Assembly (NCBI GenBank): GCA_029237695.1 | Contig: CM055279.1 | Coordinates: 59,097,530-59,161,529 of the forward strand | From: Conchocele bisecta | Taxonomy: Eukaryota > Mollusca > Bivalvia > Lucinida > Thyasiridae | Direction: 5' to 3' | Length of the DNA: 64,000 nt | Shown here: piece by piece, positions 47,601 to 58,524 of the stretch | Position numbering within the stretch: the first letter of the stretch is position 1 | Layout: every line of letters begins with the position of its first letter | The notes under the pieces: model-generated | Told to the model about the DNA's origin: nothing | The model's database searches: none | Seen by the model: the letters and a program-made list of their open reading frames with translations, nothing else | Position numbers and translations under genes: made by a program

Positions 47601-48082
47601 CGTAATCGACTTCAATGTTAGATTGGACAACACTCATCAGACAGCACAGATGTTCACTCAACTTCATTTTCTGTTGCCATCCTAAGCAACTGACAGTTGT
47701 CACTTTCAATCGTGGTCATAATAACATTTATAGCTAATTATCTATTATCCAAGTGTCTATTCCTTGCAGACCAATACCAAACTTATGATGATTACTACCT
47801 GATGGAAGAGCGTGTGCGTATTGTTGATGTATGAAACATACTGCCATTTGTTAAAGGGCCAAACTTCTTTCAACGGTTTGTGTGCCAAATAGGAAACACA
47901 AATAATACATTATTAGCATACCATAAACATGTTCAATACATGTGTAAAGCGCACAGTAACATAAACAAATGTGTATACGTATACATATATAACATCTAAT
48001 TTAAAAACAGAGTAGAGACATTAGGTGCGTGTGGCATCACACCTCACGTGATTGTATCAGCGGCAATGATGTAGAACAGTCC

Positions 48083-48660
48083 GCAGACGATAACTAGCTA
48101 CTTATCAACAAACCAGTCCTAAACAAAACACAAACTAGGTGAGACAGATACATATACCCGTCCACGTATTCCGTTCCTATATTGATTCTGAGCTTCTTCA
48201 TAAAACCATTATATGATACCTAGTCGAGGGGTTAGAGTCACGGATATTAATGACGACGGTCTTGTGTGTTCATACATGTACAGTGTGTTTTTATTTATAT
48301 TGTATATATATCATTTATTGTATTTGTTGTAATTACCAAATACGTCAATTTCTGTGCGGTGCAGTTTTATAAGTAGAAAGCCAGCATCACTAATACATAA
48401 ACTAGCTAATAAATAAAACATACTGTTTTGTGTCCAACATGTGACATTCCTGCAGTAAATGAAGAAACTGAGATTAAGGTTTCACCGAGAGGTCACATTG
48501 ACGTCATATAGAACTATTGATAAACATCTCCTTTCGCATAGTTTTACTCCACTCACCACAAACAAGCCATACAAAGGATTTGAATTGAAAGCGTTATCGA
48601 CAGACGTATGCGAAGTTCGAACTCTCGAACAGATATATGTGAACATAATTCTAAGGAAAA
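48083..48660. repeat. Dispersed repeat, copy 2 (partner 20857-21440)
   Basis: Shares agtccgcagacgataact, aaacaaaacacaaactaggt, gagacagatacatatac, tagtcgaggggttagag and a gttcgaactctcgaacagat block with the partner in the same order. Confidence 0.6.
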
Positions 48661-48983
48661 TAATAAAATACTGGTATACCATACCACCAGTGTCTCGTAT
48701 TATTGTAGTACATGCCCTCTCTCGGATGTGCACTTGGTGTAATCACATGACGGTATTCAGCATTCAACTATGATCATTCATTCCAAAAGTTGCATTAAAA
48801 CACATTTTCGATAGGTTCTAGCTAGATTACTTTAAATTTGCATTTTGTTCGATTGCCTCTTACCATTAGCAGTGGAGTAATTGAAGTATCCCCAAACAAG
48901 TATATCAGTTCATAAAGTTCACAGACAAAATCCTGTTTGTATTTTCACAATGTCCACTATGTGTTTTCCTTTGCCACTGGGAC

Positions 48984-49490
48984 TACTGTCTGTTTCACAT
49001 TTTTCTGCCGACGAACTTTTGGCTGTTACACACATTAAATCGAAAACATATGTAAATGTAAGTACTTTTTCATCAATAACAAAAAAGTCAACCTCCCCAA
49101 AAAAAGTTATTGGATGAAATTCCATAAACTATTGATTTTATTGCGAAAAAACGATTTTCCCATGGGAATTTAACATGGGGAGTCAATTTCCAAAACTTGT
49201 TTTTTTTTATCCTGAACGAAAATTTTTGGAAATTGACTCAGATACCTGGCGAGATAGCTTGAAAATGATATATGTACAAAAGTATATGTTTAGCCCCCAT
49301 ATTAAATTCCCATAGGAAAATCGTTTTTTCGCAATAAAATCAATATTTGATGGAATTTCATCAAATATATTTTTTAGCGAAGGGTGATTTGTTTTTTATT
49401 CATAAAAAAAATACACTTTTATTTTTTTTTCAGATTTAATGTGTTTAATAGCCAAATGTTCGTCGGCAGCAAACCATGGAACAGACAGTA
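48984..49490. mobile_element. Large foldback element (507 bp)
   Basis: Outer arms: tactgtctgtttcacatttt and ctgccgacgaacttttggct on the left pair with agccaaatgttcgtcggcag and ggaacagacagta on the right. Inner arms: gattttattgcgaaaaaacg and ttcccatgggaatttaa pair with ttaaattcccataggaaaat and cgcaataaaatc. The arms total about 210 bp each with a ~75 bp centre. No protein is encoded, so it is a non-autonomous, MITE-like insertion in the intron. Confidence 0.85.
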
Positions 49491-49672
49491 ATTTCCGAAT
49501 TTTACTGAAATAAAATTTCAGAGTCTGGTTGAAGTACTTTCAGAACTTTTATACTATATGCTGCTACCTTTGTGGATTATACAATGTATGTGTGGAATTT
49601 AATTTTCCAAGATAACCTCTGACTGGTGGAATTATCAACTGAGCATTTTGAAAATATCATAACAGGACATAC

Positions 49673-49775
49673 CGCTTTCCACGAGTAGTTTTGACGCGGC
49701 TAAATACCCTTCGACACAAGCCATGTGCAGCGGTGTCATCTGTTGGTCGTCACATGGATCAATCGCTGCCTTCTT
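49673..49775 (-). CDS. MIB2-like E3 ubiquitin ligase, ankyrin exon (fifth visible exon)
   Basis: Acceptor atatgcag| precedes 49775 and donor gcg|gtatgt follows 49673. The 103-nt exon enters in phase 0 and leaves in phase 1. It encodes AAIDPCDDQQMTPLHMACVE and GYLAASKLLVESG, one ankyrin repeat with the TPLHMAC signature and the LL helix. It joins in phase to both neighbours (the LLQ end of the exon at 51120 and ASLSV at 45381). Confidence 0.87.
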
Positions 49776-49994
49776 CTGCATATGGAAAATAGATCACAAT
49801 GTCACATGGCGCTTTCTGATATACGCTAAAGGTATTCATCCTGCTAACGGTCCGTTTCATGAAAGCTATCCAAATTGTACGGTTTTATAGAAACTGCAAA
49901 AGAAAATAACAGTTGTTCATAATATATAACATTATCAAATTATATTCTTTTCTTATTTCGTGAAGCGTCGTCAAATGTGAATTGTTACATGACT

Positions 49995-50085
49995 GCCGTT
50001 ATTCGACACCGCTCACAGCCGTGCTCAAACGTACAGCGCGTGCTGTTTGACCACGCTGCAGATAAGCTCATTCCGGGGGCCAACC
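49995..50085. repeat. Dispersed repeat, inverted partner of 23855-23925
   Basis: attcgacaccgctcacagcc through gagctcattccgggggccaa-like sequence is the reverse complement of the segment after the 167-bp satellite. Confidence 0.55.
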
Positions 50086-50324
50086 CAACACCTATGTAAT
50101 GTATGTGTCTCATGACGTTACTAGAACGCGCCATTACGTCACCAAACTAGTTCACAACGATCGCACTGAAAATTTGAAATGTATGCGCTGCATCACGCCG
50201 CGTGTACTGTGGCCCCGGATATGTATGTGTAAATCAGCTGTTTGAATGGAGCAGATTATCAAAGTATCGAATGTACTGCAAACAAATGCTCAAATCGCAT
50301 GATATTTCCGACTGAAATGTAACA

Positions 50325-50472
50325 ATAAGGTTCAACCATGTCCAGTCGTGGGCAAACGTTTGCCGTGACACGAGGGAACTGTTTGAACCCGCGGTCTACG
50401 GCCTTGGGGTTCAAACAGTTCCCTCGTGTCACGACAAACGTTTACCCACGGCTGGACATGGTCCAACCTTAT
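50325..50472. repeat. Foldback with ~70-bp arms
   Basis: accatgtccagtcgtgggca ... gacacgagggaactgtttga on the left pairs with tcaaacagttccctcgtgtc ... cggctggacatggt on the right, with a short centre (acccgcggtctacggccttgg). Few mismatches, so the insertion is fairly young. Confidence 0.9.
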
Positions 50473-51119
50473 ATTTAGTATGGGGAAGCGAATCTGGAGC
50501 AGCTGCATGAGGAGTCGAAACGCGAAAGAAATTGGAAATATACTTCAAAACTTATATAGATAGGTTATAAATGATGTAGCAATGGAATCAATGGTTAAGA
50601 TTTTGAAAATAGAGCCACTAATTTCGAGATGAGAAAAATATTTATTTTTTTAGAATTTCACCCCATGTTAAATTGTTATACATATATTGGTGTTTGTACT
50701 AAAATCAATGTTTGACCTAAGTTCGCTATATTTAGTTAAAATGTAATTGTATTGAAACTTGGAAATTGTCCCACCTACCGCTTTAATAGTACATCAGGCA
50801 AACTTGGTGGACGGACGGGATATGAAGCGGTGCTCGTGTGTTATGCGACCAACCGCACTGTCTGACATTTCATCACTGATACACCATGGCAAGTCATCGT
50901 TTTAACAACCAGTATAGATCAGGACAGCTACAGGAGTGTGCTATTTGATCAGGATGTACATCAACTACATGTGTTCCTTGGTATGTGTCACAATTGCTTT
51001 CCCGTGTACGTTCATTTTATTACGGGTGATGGAACACTAGATTTGCACTTGTGAAACATATATTGGTTTGCGCCAGTGTCAGGCGTTGTCTGTTTTCACC
51101 CCAATGTTGACAAGTATAC
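50473..51119. other. Intronic stretch with a GACCAGTGTAG-family fragment
   Basis: Around 50908-50990 the words aaccagtatagatcagga, gtgtgctatttgatcaggat relate to the dispersed family at 20.3/20.6/61.2 kb. Otherwise nothing recognised. Confidence 0.45.
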
Positions 51120-51243
51120 CTGTAGCAGTGTCTTCAACACATCAGTGTGGTCATTGACTGCCCCAACATGCAGTGGAGTGCAGCCATCTGTGCTGGGTGT
51201 ATTCAACAATTCTGGAGCTTTAGCAAGTACGTTTGATAATGAT
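51120..51243 (-). CDS. MIB2-like E3 ubiquitin ligase, ankyrin exon (fourth visible exon)
   Basis: Acceptor aatttcag| precedes 51243 and donor ctacag|gtatac follows 51120. The 124-nt exon enters in phase 2 and leaves in phase 0. It encodes NVLAKAPELLNTPSTDGCTP, then LHVGAVNDHTDVLKTLLQ, a canonical ankyrin repeat. It fits between its neighbours: the preceding exon's TT plus the leading A makes a Leu codon, and the LLQ end runs straight into the next exon's KKAAID. It is too short for a simple ORF scan and lies opposite a spurious plus-strand ORF (51076-51258). Confidence 0.87.
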
Positions 51244-51577
51244 CTGAAATTGAATTAAAGAGAACACCGTGAACATTGCGATATACTGCATGTTAAATGT
51301 ACATTAGTTTACTGTTGCCGTTTATGCAAACATAATCATATATAGTGTATATTCAGACATATCGGGTTGGTACAACAAGACCCAACATTTCAAATTGGCG
51401 TATACAAACCTAACATAATGATTCGGTATAATGTCCTATTGTATCAGTTAATAGTATCATAATTATGTATTATTATAATAGTAACCAGATGTCTTCATGA
51501 TGCAACACTTACAGCACAATATATGTGCTAGTAAACGGTAGAACAGTGACGTTAGATACATGACTTAATGTACTAAC

Positions 51578-51732
51578 AATTCATCATCCTTCATAGACGC
51601 GAACCGGACGTGGTTATGTCCATTGTTGTTACACAACGTCACGTCGATGGTTGGTGCCGTGAGCAGGATTGCTACGCCCGAGTTGTTCTTCTTGATAATG
51701 GCACAATGCATTGGCGTGTCACCATCGGAATC
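51578..51732 (-). CDS. MIB2-like E3 ubiquitin ligase, ankyrin exon (third visible exon)
   Basis: Acceptor ttacatag| precedes 51732 and donor aatt|gttagt follows 51578. The 155-nt exon enters in phase 0 and leaves in phase 2. It encodes DSDGDTPMHCAIIKKNNSGV, then TIDVTLCNNNGHNHVRFASM. The DGDTPxH start, the AI.KK helix and the NNNG.N..... pattern closely follow the equivalent repeats of mind-bomb proteins. Confidence 0.87.
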
Positions 51733-52180
51733 CTATGTAAATGATAATAACTTTAAGACATTTTGCTTACAGACTGCGTGTATCTGACATCAAAATTATC
51801 ATCGAGCGTAAATATGGCCTCGTTTCTTATGACATCATTAAACGTGCATAATACATACGATATTGAATAATAAGTCATGTAAGATCCTATATGGGGTATG
51901 TGTGTGGGGTAAGTTTATGAATTTAGTAGTTGCGTGGGTCCGTTCAACTAGTATGTGCAATATGAACGTACTGACATAATAACAGATAAGACTTGTGTCT
52001 AAACAGTACTACATGTATACCTCATATATCAAAAGTTCATACATAGTCTTATTTACAAATGGAAATGTATTTCTGAATATCAAATGTATATTCATATATG
52101 AAATAGGGAATAAATGAGCAAAACAAAACATTTGAAAATTTTCAGCTCAAATGAGTGAATTGTTAACTTTACTATGTTTA
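51733..52180. other. Intronic stretch, no feature recognised
   Basis: AT-rich intron sequence; nothing recognised. Confidence 0.4.
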
Positions 52181-52622
52181 CTAGAGCATTCGCACGCAGT
52201 AAGGAAGCCGAGTGCATAACCCGAGTGCGTAAGTCTTCGTTGCGAGTTCACAGCCTCTCTGTACACAAGCCCTATGCAATGCCTCCACGGTGGCGACACA
52301 TGGTCATTGAGTATGTCGCGGCCACAAGCTCAAACGCAAGAGACCCGGAGGCGGTACACAAACATGTGACATGCCAGCGGCGTGATAACATGCCCTGATG
52401 CCCATGAACAGACCCACAGTTATGGGTAAATAGCATCACTGCCTTTTGGATCCCTCGGGAAAGGCTAAGACTAAGGGAGAAAACCCTAATATAAAACAGA
52501 CGTGTGCTTCCACGGACCGTTCTTTAGCCAGAAGCTAAGGGTGAGTAACACCGACAGAAAACCTAGAAGTCAGTGATACTGGGCCATAGGCTCTCTCTAA
52601 CAAACCACAGCATCATGCAATT
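52181..52622. mobile_element. Unidentified GC-richer insertion, possible retroelement fragment
   Basis: This segment stands out from the AT-rich intron: gagtgcataacccgagtgcg, catgccctgatgcccatgaa, ttggatccctcgggaaaggc, taagactaagggagaaaacc. It has an open plus frame of 74 codons (52174-52398) without a recognised domain. The style suggests the 5' part or UTR of a retroelement or a structured SINE, but I cannot name it. Confidence 0.4.
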
Positions 52623-52788
52623 ACACCATAATGGTGAACGCCAAGAAGACGATTACAAATAAAATAAAATATAATATATTGAGTCTCTTTTAAACCCACT
52701 TTGAAAATATGCGTATGAAGTTAACATAAACATGATATATGCGTTAAATACTTCATTACGGGCCTTACGTGAATAACTGATATTATAC

Positions 52789-52945
52789 CTGCTGGTTTAC
52801 ATTGCCGTTCTTGCTGATGAGTAGTAGCAGTGAATGGTCAGCCCCAGCTAGCGCCGCCTGGTGCAATGCGTTCATTTTATTTGTATTCACCATATTAACG
52901 TTAGCTCCGGCGTCCATCAACATTTCAGCAATATTTTCTTTTTTT
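52789..52945 (-). CDS. MIB2-like E3 ubiquitin ligase, ankyrin exon (second visible exon)
   Basis: Acceptor aaatttcag| precedes 52945 and donor cagcag|gtataa follows 52789. The 157-nt exon enters in phase 2 and leaves in phase 0. It encodes KKENIAEMLMDAGANVNMVN, then TNKMNALHQAALAGADHSLL and LLISKNGNVNQQ: the second half of one ankyrin repeat and a complete further one. It continues directly into DSDGDTP of the next exon. Confidence 0.88.
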
Positions 52946-53199
52946 CTGAAATTTGAGAGGAGCATTATTACATTGCCTACAAGAGCACAGTAAAACAAAA
53001 CAAACCATCATCGGTAATCCGATCTAGAATTATTAGTTACTAATTACTAATTAAGTCATTGAGTGATGTAAAAGTAGATCATGCCACAGAGGGGTGTATT
53101 GTTTGTGGACCGCAATACATGGTGGAATGTGTGATCCATTTGTATCAGCATAAGCAAATGAGTGGCAATGAATAATAATCACATTTCCAAGTGATTGAA

Positions 53200-54045
53200 G
53201 CAGTAAAAGTATTATTTACCACAGGAAAATTGGTTTTTGAGATAATTACTTGAAGCCACGGATAATCAGGATTTCATGCATAACATGTTACTGTCATTCG
53301 ATCAGAAAATGCAGGTTATGTACACAGGTAAGCGTGTGTGTCTTGGTCAGTGATCCGATAAAGAAGCATAGATCAAGTGTCCTTACAATATGCCAAGTAT
53401 AACATAATGATAAAGTTAATTCAGCACAAAGACTAAGACATACTTTAGAGCATCAACTCACTTCTCACTCAAGCGAATGGAAACACACAACGCCTGCGTT
53501 GGTTGATTGTGGTATCATGACAGAAGGAAGATGTGACCAACATATGCTGAATTATTTTTTGAATTTGTTGATAAAAATAATTAAGTCAAATATTAACAAG
53601 GAAATTGGAGCTTAAAATAAATTTAAATACATTCAAGCGGAAATCGTAGATCATTAACGTAACCCACATGTTGTTGCGACGCGACAACGACTTTTACTCA
53701 AACTTTAGGTTAAGCAGGAATTTTGAGCATACCATTCCTAAGTCATTCAAAGGAAAAAAGCAGGTCAAGGACTGAGATATCAGTGACCAGCTTCCATTAA
53801 CTTAAACAAAATGGTTATTGAGAAAATGACTTAAATGCAATAGTTAACTATTATTCAAGAGCATGCAATTTCTATGGTCAGTACATTGATGGCTGGGTGA
53901 GTTGTGGTGAGCGATGGAAGGAGGACATTGTGACCAAAGTTACTTGCCGTTGAGAAAATGACTTAAACCCCAGGAATAACATAAATCCTTACGACGACGT
54001 GGATACTGACGATGCCGGAGGGGTGACAATATATATCCCTCAGGT
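53200..54045. mobile_element. Decayed satellite-bearing element with gacgatgccggagggg tail
   Basis: Repeated words (attacttgaagccacgg/gaaaatgacttaaacccc; gtgaccaacatatg/gtgaccaaagttac; gttaattcagcac) occur irregularly and the end at 53990-54045 reads acgacgacgtggatactgac, gatgccggaggggtga. The tail has the same style as those at 23757 and 29100, so it is an old member of that class. Confidence 0.45.
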
Positions 54046-54451
54046 TATAGTGTATATGATAATACATACACGTTCATAAGCGGAGTCCATTCAGGCACTT
54101 AGTGTGTCTAACCATGTAATACAATAATGTTTAACACGACAGTTATTGAAGCAGCTCCTTGTTTTAACCAGTATTTACGTCAACATCAATTGCCACAGCA
54201 AGTCTATAGAGCCATATTCCTTCGCGACACTGATACATGTACATATACACATGCACAAAGGATAGGACAAATACAGCATATTCTTGCCGCCGTAATAGAG
54301 GTCAAGGATTCATAGTGTCAATAGAGTGATGACTGTAGAACTTGTGGAAAGTCCCCCATTAATTCTTCCAGTGATTTTATTACTTTCCTGCATCCTTATT
54401 TTCATTGATAACGCCTGTCATTTCAATACATGTATATGTTTAATATTATAC

Positions 54452-54891
54452 ATGTAAGACCCATATCGGGGGTCATTCTCAGAACGGGGGTCAATCCCAG
54501 AACGGGGGGCTAATCCCAGAACAGGGGCCGAAAAACGTGACGTCAATCTGAAAATGGCCGGAAAATACCGGAAAATTCCATACATGGGACATTTACAAGA
54601 TACGACCGTCATGGAAACAGGAAAGGCATATTTTTAATTCACTTCACTGCTAAACACTTCACTGTAGGCAGTGTACGTTTGGTCTAGATAACAGCACCGA
54701 CGTCCTCACTAGTTTTCTTTTTTATCTGGAAGCATACGGCCAGGGCGTGACATTACGTTACTAACTTTGCCGTCATTGAGACTCGAAATCAAAACATAAC
54801 GTGCAGAATTGGTCCCCGTTCTGGAAAAAATTGACCCCGTTCTGGGATTACACCCCGTTCTGAGATTATATGTATGTATGTATGTATGTAT
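54452..54891. mobile_element. Inverted-repeat element with repeated cagaacgggg motifs
   Basis: The left side carries gggtcattctcagaacgggg, gtcaatcccagaacgggggg and ctaatcccagaacagggg. The right side carries the complements (ccccgttctggaaaaaattg, accccgttctgggatta, accccgttctgagatta). A 13-bp direct repeat (tttaatattatac) flanks it at 54439-54451 and 54892-54904, possibly a target-site duplication. A (tgta)n run lies at the right edge. Confidence 0.75.
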
Positions 54892-54989
54892 TTTAATATT
54901 ATACTGTACAGTATTGTACAAACGTTATAATAAATAGAATATTAAATAACGAACAGTAAGGCCTGTGAAAACAGCATCGAAATATTTAC

Positions 54990-55138
54990 TTCATTAATGC
55001 CGCCATCAAGGCCGTGTTACCCTTGTCTTCAGTAACATCCAGATCCGCTTTGCCTTGCAGAAGAACACGCACGACCTCAGTGTATCCACGGTGGCTGGCA
55101 ATAATCAGTGCAGTTAAGCTTTGTTCTTTCTCGTTCAC
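54990..55138 (-). CDS. MIB2-like E3 ubiquitin ligase, ankyrin exon (first visible exon)
   Basis: Acceptor cgttctag| precedes 55138 and donor atgaa|gtaaat follows 54990. The 149-nt exon enters in phase 0 and leaves in phase 2. It encodes EKEQSLTALIIASHRGYTEV, then VRVLLQGKADLDVTEDKGNT and ALMAALM: one full ankyrin repeat and the start of the next. Taken with the seven exons downstream, the visible part of the protein is about 390 residues. The upstream MIB/HERC2, ZZ and REP regions expected for a full mind-bomb protein were not found on this strand, so the 5' end lies beyond the window or is missing. Confidence 0.87.
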
Positions 55139-56096
55139 CTAGAACGAAAATAGTTCAGTACAGAATGCGCAACGATAGGCATCACACAGTGATACATACA
55201 ATGAGTGGCATACACTCGGACAAATGATTGCTTTTATTTGACTTCACCTGTAGATGTTGTTGATTACATCTGTGTTTGCTAATGATACTGTTGTCTGTAG
55301 AAACTTCCTTTTTCTTGCACAGCTGTACATTTATTTGACGACCTGTCTGTTATCGGATTTAGTATGTATAATGATATGTTATTATATTTGTATGTGACTA
55401 TATGCACAAGTTCCGCAACGATTTGCGCGGCTGAACGACTGGTTTTTACATGTATATTCACATACAAATTAAATCAGCTTTTCATAGAACGCCTATATTC
55501 TCGTGAATAGTTACAGGCGTTCTATAATTACAATCGGTCGATGGGCCGAATGGGGTTCGCTGCGGGAAACTTCGTAAAATGAAAGTGTGCCAATACCAAC
55601 AAGCTATATGTTAGTTCAATATTGAAACATGCTAACACCTGTAAACATTGATAGGTTATATTAAAATAATAATACGCATGTAATTTGCAAAAAAATAGCT
55701 TCCCAATGAAATTTAGTTTAAATAGATTATCCCGTATGGAGCCTCATTTAGAACGTCCGGCACATATAGAGTCAATATTTGAACCTTTTTACTAAACGCC
55801 ATAGTGTCATGTGTCCAATTTATTGGACACAGGACACTTTTTTTTAATGTAATATACCAACCAATAACAAATTTACGTTTAAAAAGTCAGCTATTTGTTG
55901 TTAAATGCGATTTTATTTTCATTGTGACGTCATACTATATTTCGTGTCCTGCCAAACGCGTAATAATACAATGATTGGTCATATTGCCATTACACGTACT
56001 GGTCGAAGCCATCGTGTCATTATTGCTGTCTTCATTGTTGATAAGCTCTAAATACGGAAATACAGATACTCATTGTGTACTCGACGATTTGTGAAT
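55139..56096. other. Intergenic or intronic stretch with two short hairpins
   Basis: Hairpins at about 55484-55526 (atagaacgcct/aggcgttctat) and 55807-55830 (gtgtccaatttattggacac). No exon recognised. Confidence 0.5.
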
Positions 56097-56221
56097 GCTA
56101 CAGACGTACATTTCTGCAAATTTGCTAAAGTTCAGAGGACAATACGGCGACAGCCAAGACGCATCAATAATTGACCTACATTTCAAGTCTACTAGCTGCC
56201 AGACACGAAACATTCGTTTCA
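56097..56221 (+). CDS. Possible first coding exon of a plus-strand gene
   Basis: An ATG at 56097 opens 41 codons (MLQTYISANLLKFRGQ ... TRNIRF) to a good donor, tttcag|gtagga, in phase 2. The split codon would complete as Arg with the a following cacgag| at about 56635, which is preceded by a long C tract. The coding nature is uncertain: no domain is recognised and the match of phases could be chance. Confidence 0.28.
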
Positions 56222-56635
56222 GGTAGGAATTATTTCTTTATTACTGTTGACCAATATTTGAATCGTGCTGACTTCGACAGCACTTTTAACCACAGGGCTA
56301 CTAAAATAATTCCATTGTATTCAATCTAACATGAATTCAAGTGGGTGGGGATATTCAACATTGCCTGTGCATGTGCCGAGTCATTGGTTTTCGCGACCAA
56401 TGTTGTTTCCACAATTGTTGTTTAAATAGCATAATTTGGTGCATCTCTCGGACTCTGTGTGTTTGTGGCACCTCGATACTTGTAGATTCACTTTGAATAT
56501 ATGTTTTCAGTCCAACATGTCAATTCATTATTTATTTAGGCTATTATCTGTTATCTGTTATCTATTGTCTATATATTATAGGCTTTTAGCCACTTAAAAA
56601 AGACACTACTTTATCATCCCCCCCCCCCACGAGAG

Positions 56636-56780
56636 TCAAATGTGTTTATAAAAACTGTAACAACAGTGATGAAATAAGTAAAAAATTGAGGTGTACGAAT
56701 CCAGGTACACTGCATTTGCACAGCGGTGACTTTTCCCCGAAATATCATGAATATAGGCCGGTGCAGTATTTCTATTAAGT
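56636..56780 (+). CDS. Possible zinc-binding (ZZ-like) exon, plus strand
   Basis: After a tract of 13 C/T residues and cacgag, one frame reads VKCVYKNCNNSDEISKKLRC, then a segment ending with His and Tyr residues, up to a TAA at 56778-56780 directly before gtaagt. The Cys/His pattern (C-x4-C...C...H-x-H...H) loosely resembles the ZZ finger of mind-bomb proteins. A diverged partial repeat of the same sequence follows at 56880-56980. The in-frame TAA at the donor argues against function, so this may be a relic. Confidence 0.25.
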
Positions 56781-56964
56781 AAGTGTACCCGGCTTCGCAC
56801 CGTGTATGTGGCTTTGCACACACCAATATTTTACATGTCCTGATTATTCATGTTGTTTTCTTAAGACAAGTGTTTTCAGAAAGTCACGTGTTTACACGAT
56901 TTAGAAAACTTTAACAACAGTGACCAAACAAGTAAAATAAATTGAAGTGCAGTATTTGTATTAA

Positions 56965-57192
56965 GTATTTGTATTGCAGTGGGTGGGCTTCCTAAAATTT
57001 ATTTGTACACAGGGTACCCATGTTTGGTCTGGGGTGGTGATGAGGACTTCTTTGCTTCATTGGGGTGACCTCACGAAATATGGGCGGGGTGGAGACTGTA
57101 TGTTTGTTGGGATTACAATCGTGTCTGTTAATTCTGCACACCTAATAATAATTTTCGTGAAAATGTCCATATTCAGTCTAAATTTTCCCTGA
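56965..57192 (+). pseudogene. Possible diverged MIB/HERC2-like segment, plus strand
   Basis: Following attgcag the frame reads TQGTHVWSGVVMRTSLLHWG and then KYGRGGDCMFVGITIVSV. The spacing of V-V-R, W-G-D, G-G and V-G-x-x-x-V resembles the MIB/HERC2 domain (RVVRG.DW.WG.QDGG.G.VGTV), which in MIB2 lies next to the ZZ finger. Several core residues differ and the C-terminal part is unlike the family, so it may be chance or a decayed exon. Confidence 0.25.
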
Positions 57193-58417
57193 ACATTCAA
57201 GGCAGTTCTTAGCCAAGATAATCACGGCTAAACAGATGGCTTTTACTATTTCATCTGTCGTCTATTATCTGTATCCGCCTAGCGGAGACCCAGCCAAATT
57301 TGATCAAAATATCAGTCCATTTTGTCCTTGAGTTTTGCGAATAATACGGGAATAAAATAATAACCAATGTCGGTATATTTGCATGTGTATTATTGGTTTA
57401 TGAAGCTTTTTTTAACAGATCTGTTGTTGATCTATTAATTTAGTAAGCAGGACCACTAATCATTTTGACCATGTTCTGAATAACTTTTTACCAAACTATC
57501 GGAATGGGATAAAATTGTGACTTAGTATACCGTTAATCAGCTGATTTATTCCAAAATCAACATAATTTATTCTGACGTGATTAAAGCTGGGCAAAACATT
57601 ACGTGAATTGTGCATTAGCCGGTGCGCAGAATTAGCCGAAATGACATTTTTTATATGCAGATCAGAATGTCAGTTTTCATTGGTTTGATACATGTACAGA
57701 TATGTATGTCAGTGATTCTATATTTTATGTACATCTGGTGTCCCGGTGTAATTTACTGACAAATCACACAATTTATAAGGAATTTTTTTTTTTTTTCAGT
57801 AAAGAAACTATGTATAATACCATGTATATAACGATGTTTGGTACATGTGGTAAAACACGGCATTCTGTTAGTTGCCAAGCTATTTTGTTTTGCTTAACTT
57901 TACTGATTCATATTAAATACATGTTGTTGGGTTGCCATAAATAAGAAATTCCACGACTTGCTACTAAATTTCTCTGTTTCGCACTAATACAATTAGCTTA
58001 CCATATTCTTGACACTTTTCTAAATAGATGCCCCTTCAGTTGTATGTTTTATGCCGTTGAAAAGAAAAAAATGTAAATGTAAAGCTATATTTACGTCATG
58101 TAAATGTACATAACGGAAATTACATTTCTGAGACCCCTGGTCCCTTGAAGTGGAAATAAAATTAAAAAAATGACGAGAACAATTGGCTATACTGTTATAA
58201 ATGTAACAACTGGACTGTCACCCAATGGAATAAACACAGTTTAATGAATTATTGGTTCTACATCGAAACTATAAAAACGACACCAATATGTACATAAAAT
58301 ATCGAATCACTGATGTCTCATTATTATTGAACCATGTTATTGTAGTTGCGAACAATAACTCTTGCAATCTACTCCTGTACCGTCTGTAGCAGAGTTACTA
58401 TTCCATTCATACATGTA
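57193..58417. other. Non-coding stretch without recognised features
   Basis: AT-rich, with a 14-base T run at 57785-57798. The ORF at 57702-57944 has no domain. Confidence 0.4.
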
Positions 58418-58524
58418 GGCTTCCTCTACATAATAGCTAATCAGATCTGATTTACACTTTAGTTGTTAATTGTGACACAATTTGTATATTTTCCATGTGA
58501 AAAAAAATATTATAAAAGTAATAC

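Noticed and set aside
51076..51258. 60-codon plus-strand ORF
   Set aside because: It is the antisense of an ankyrin exon with good splice sites on the minus strand.
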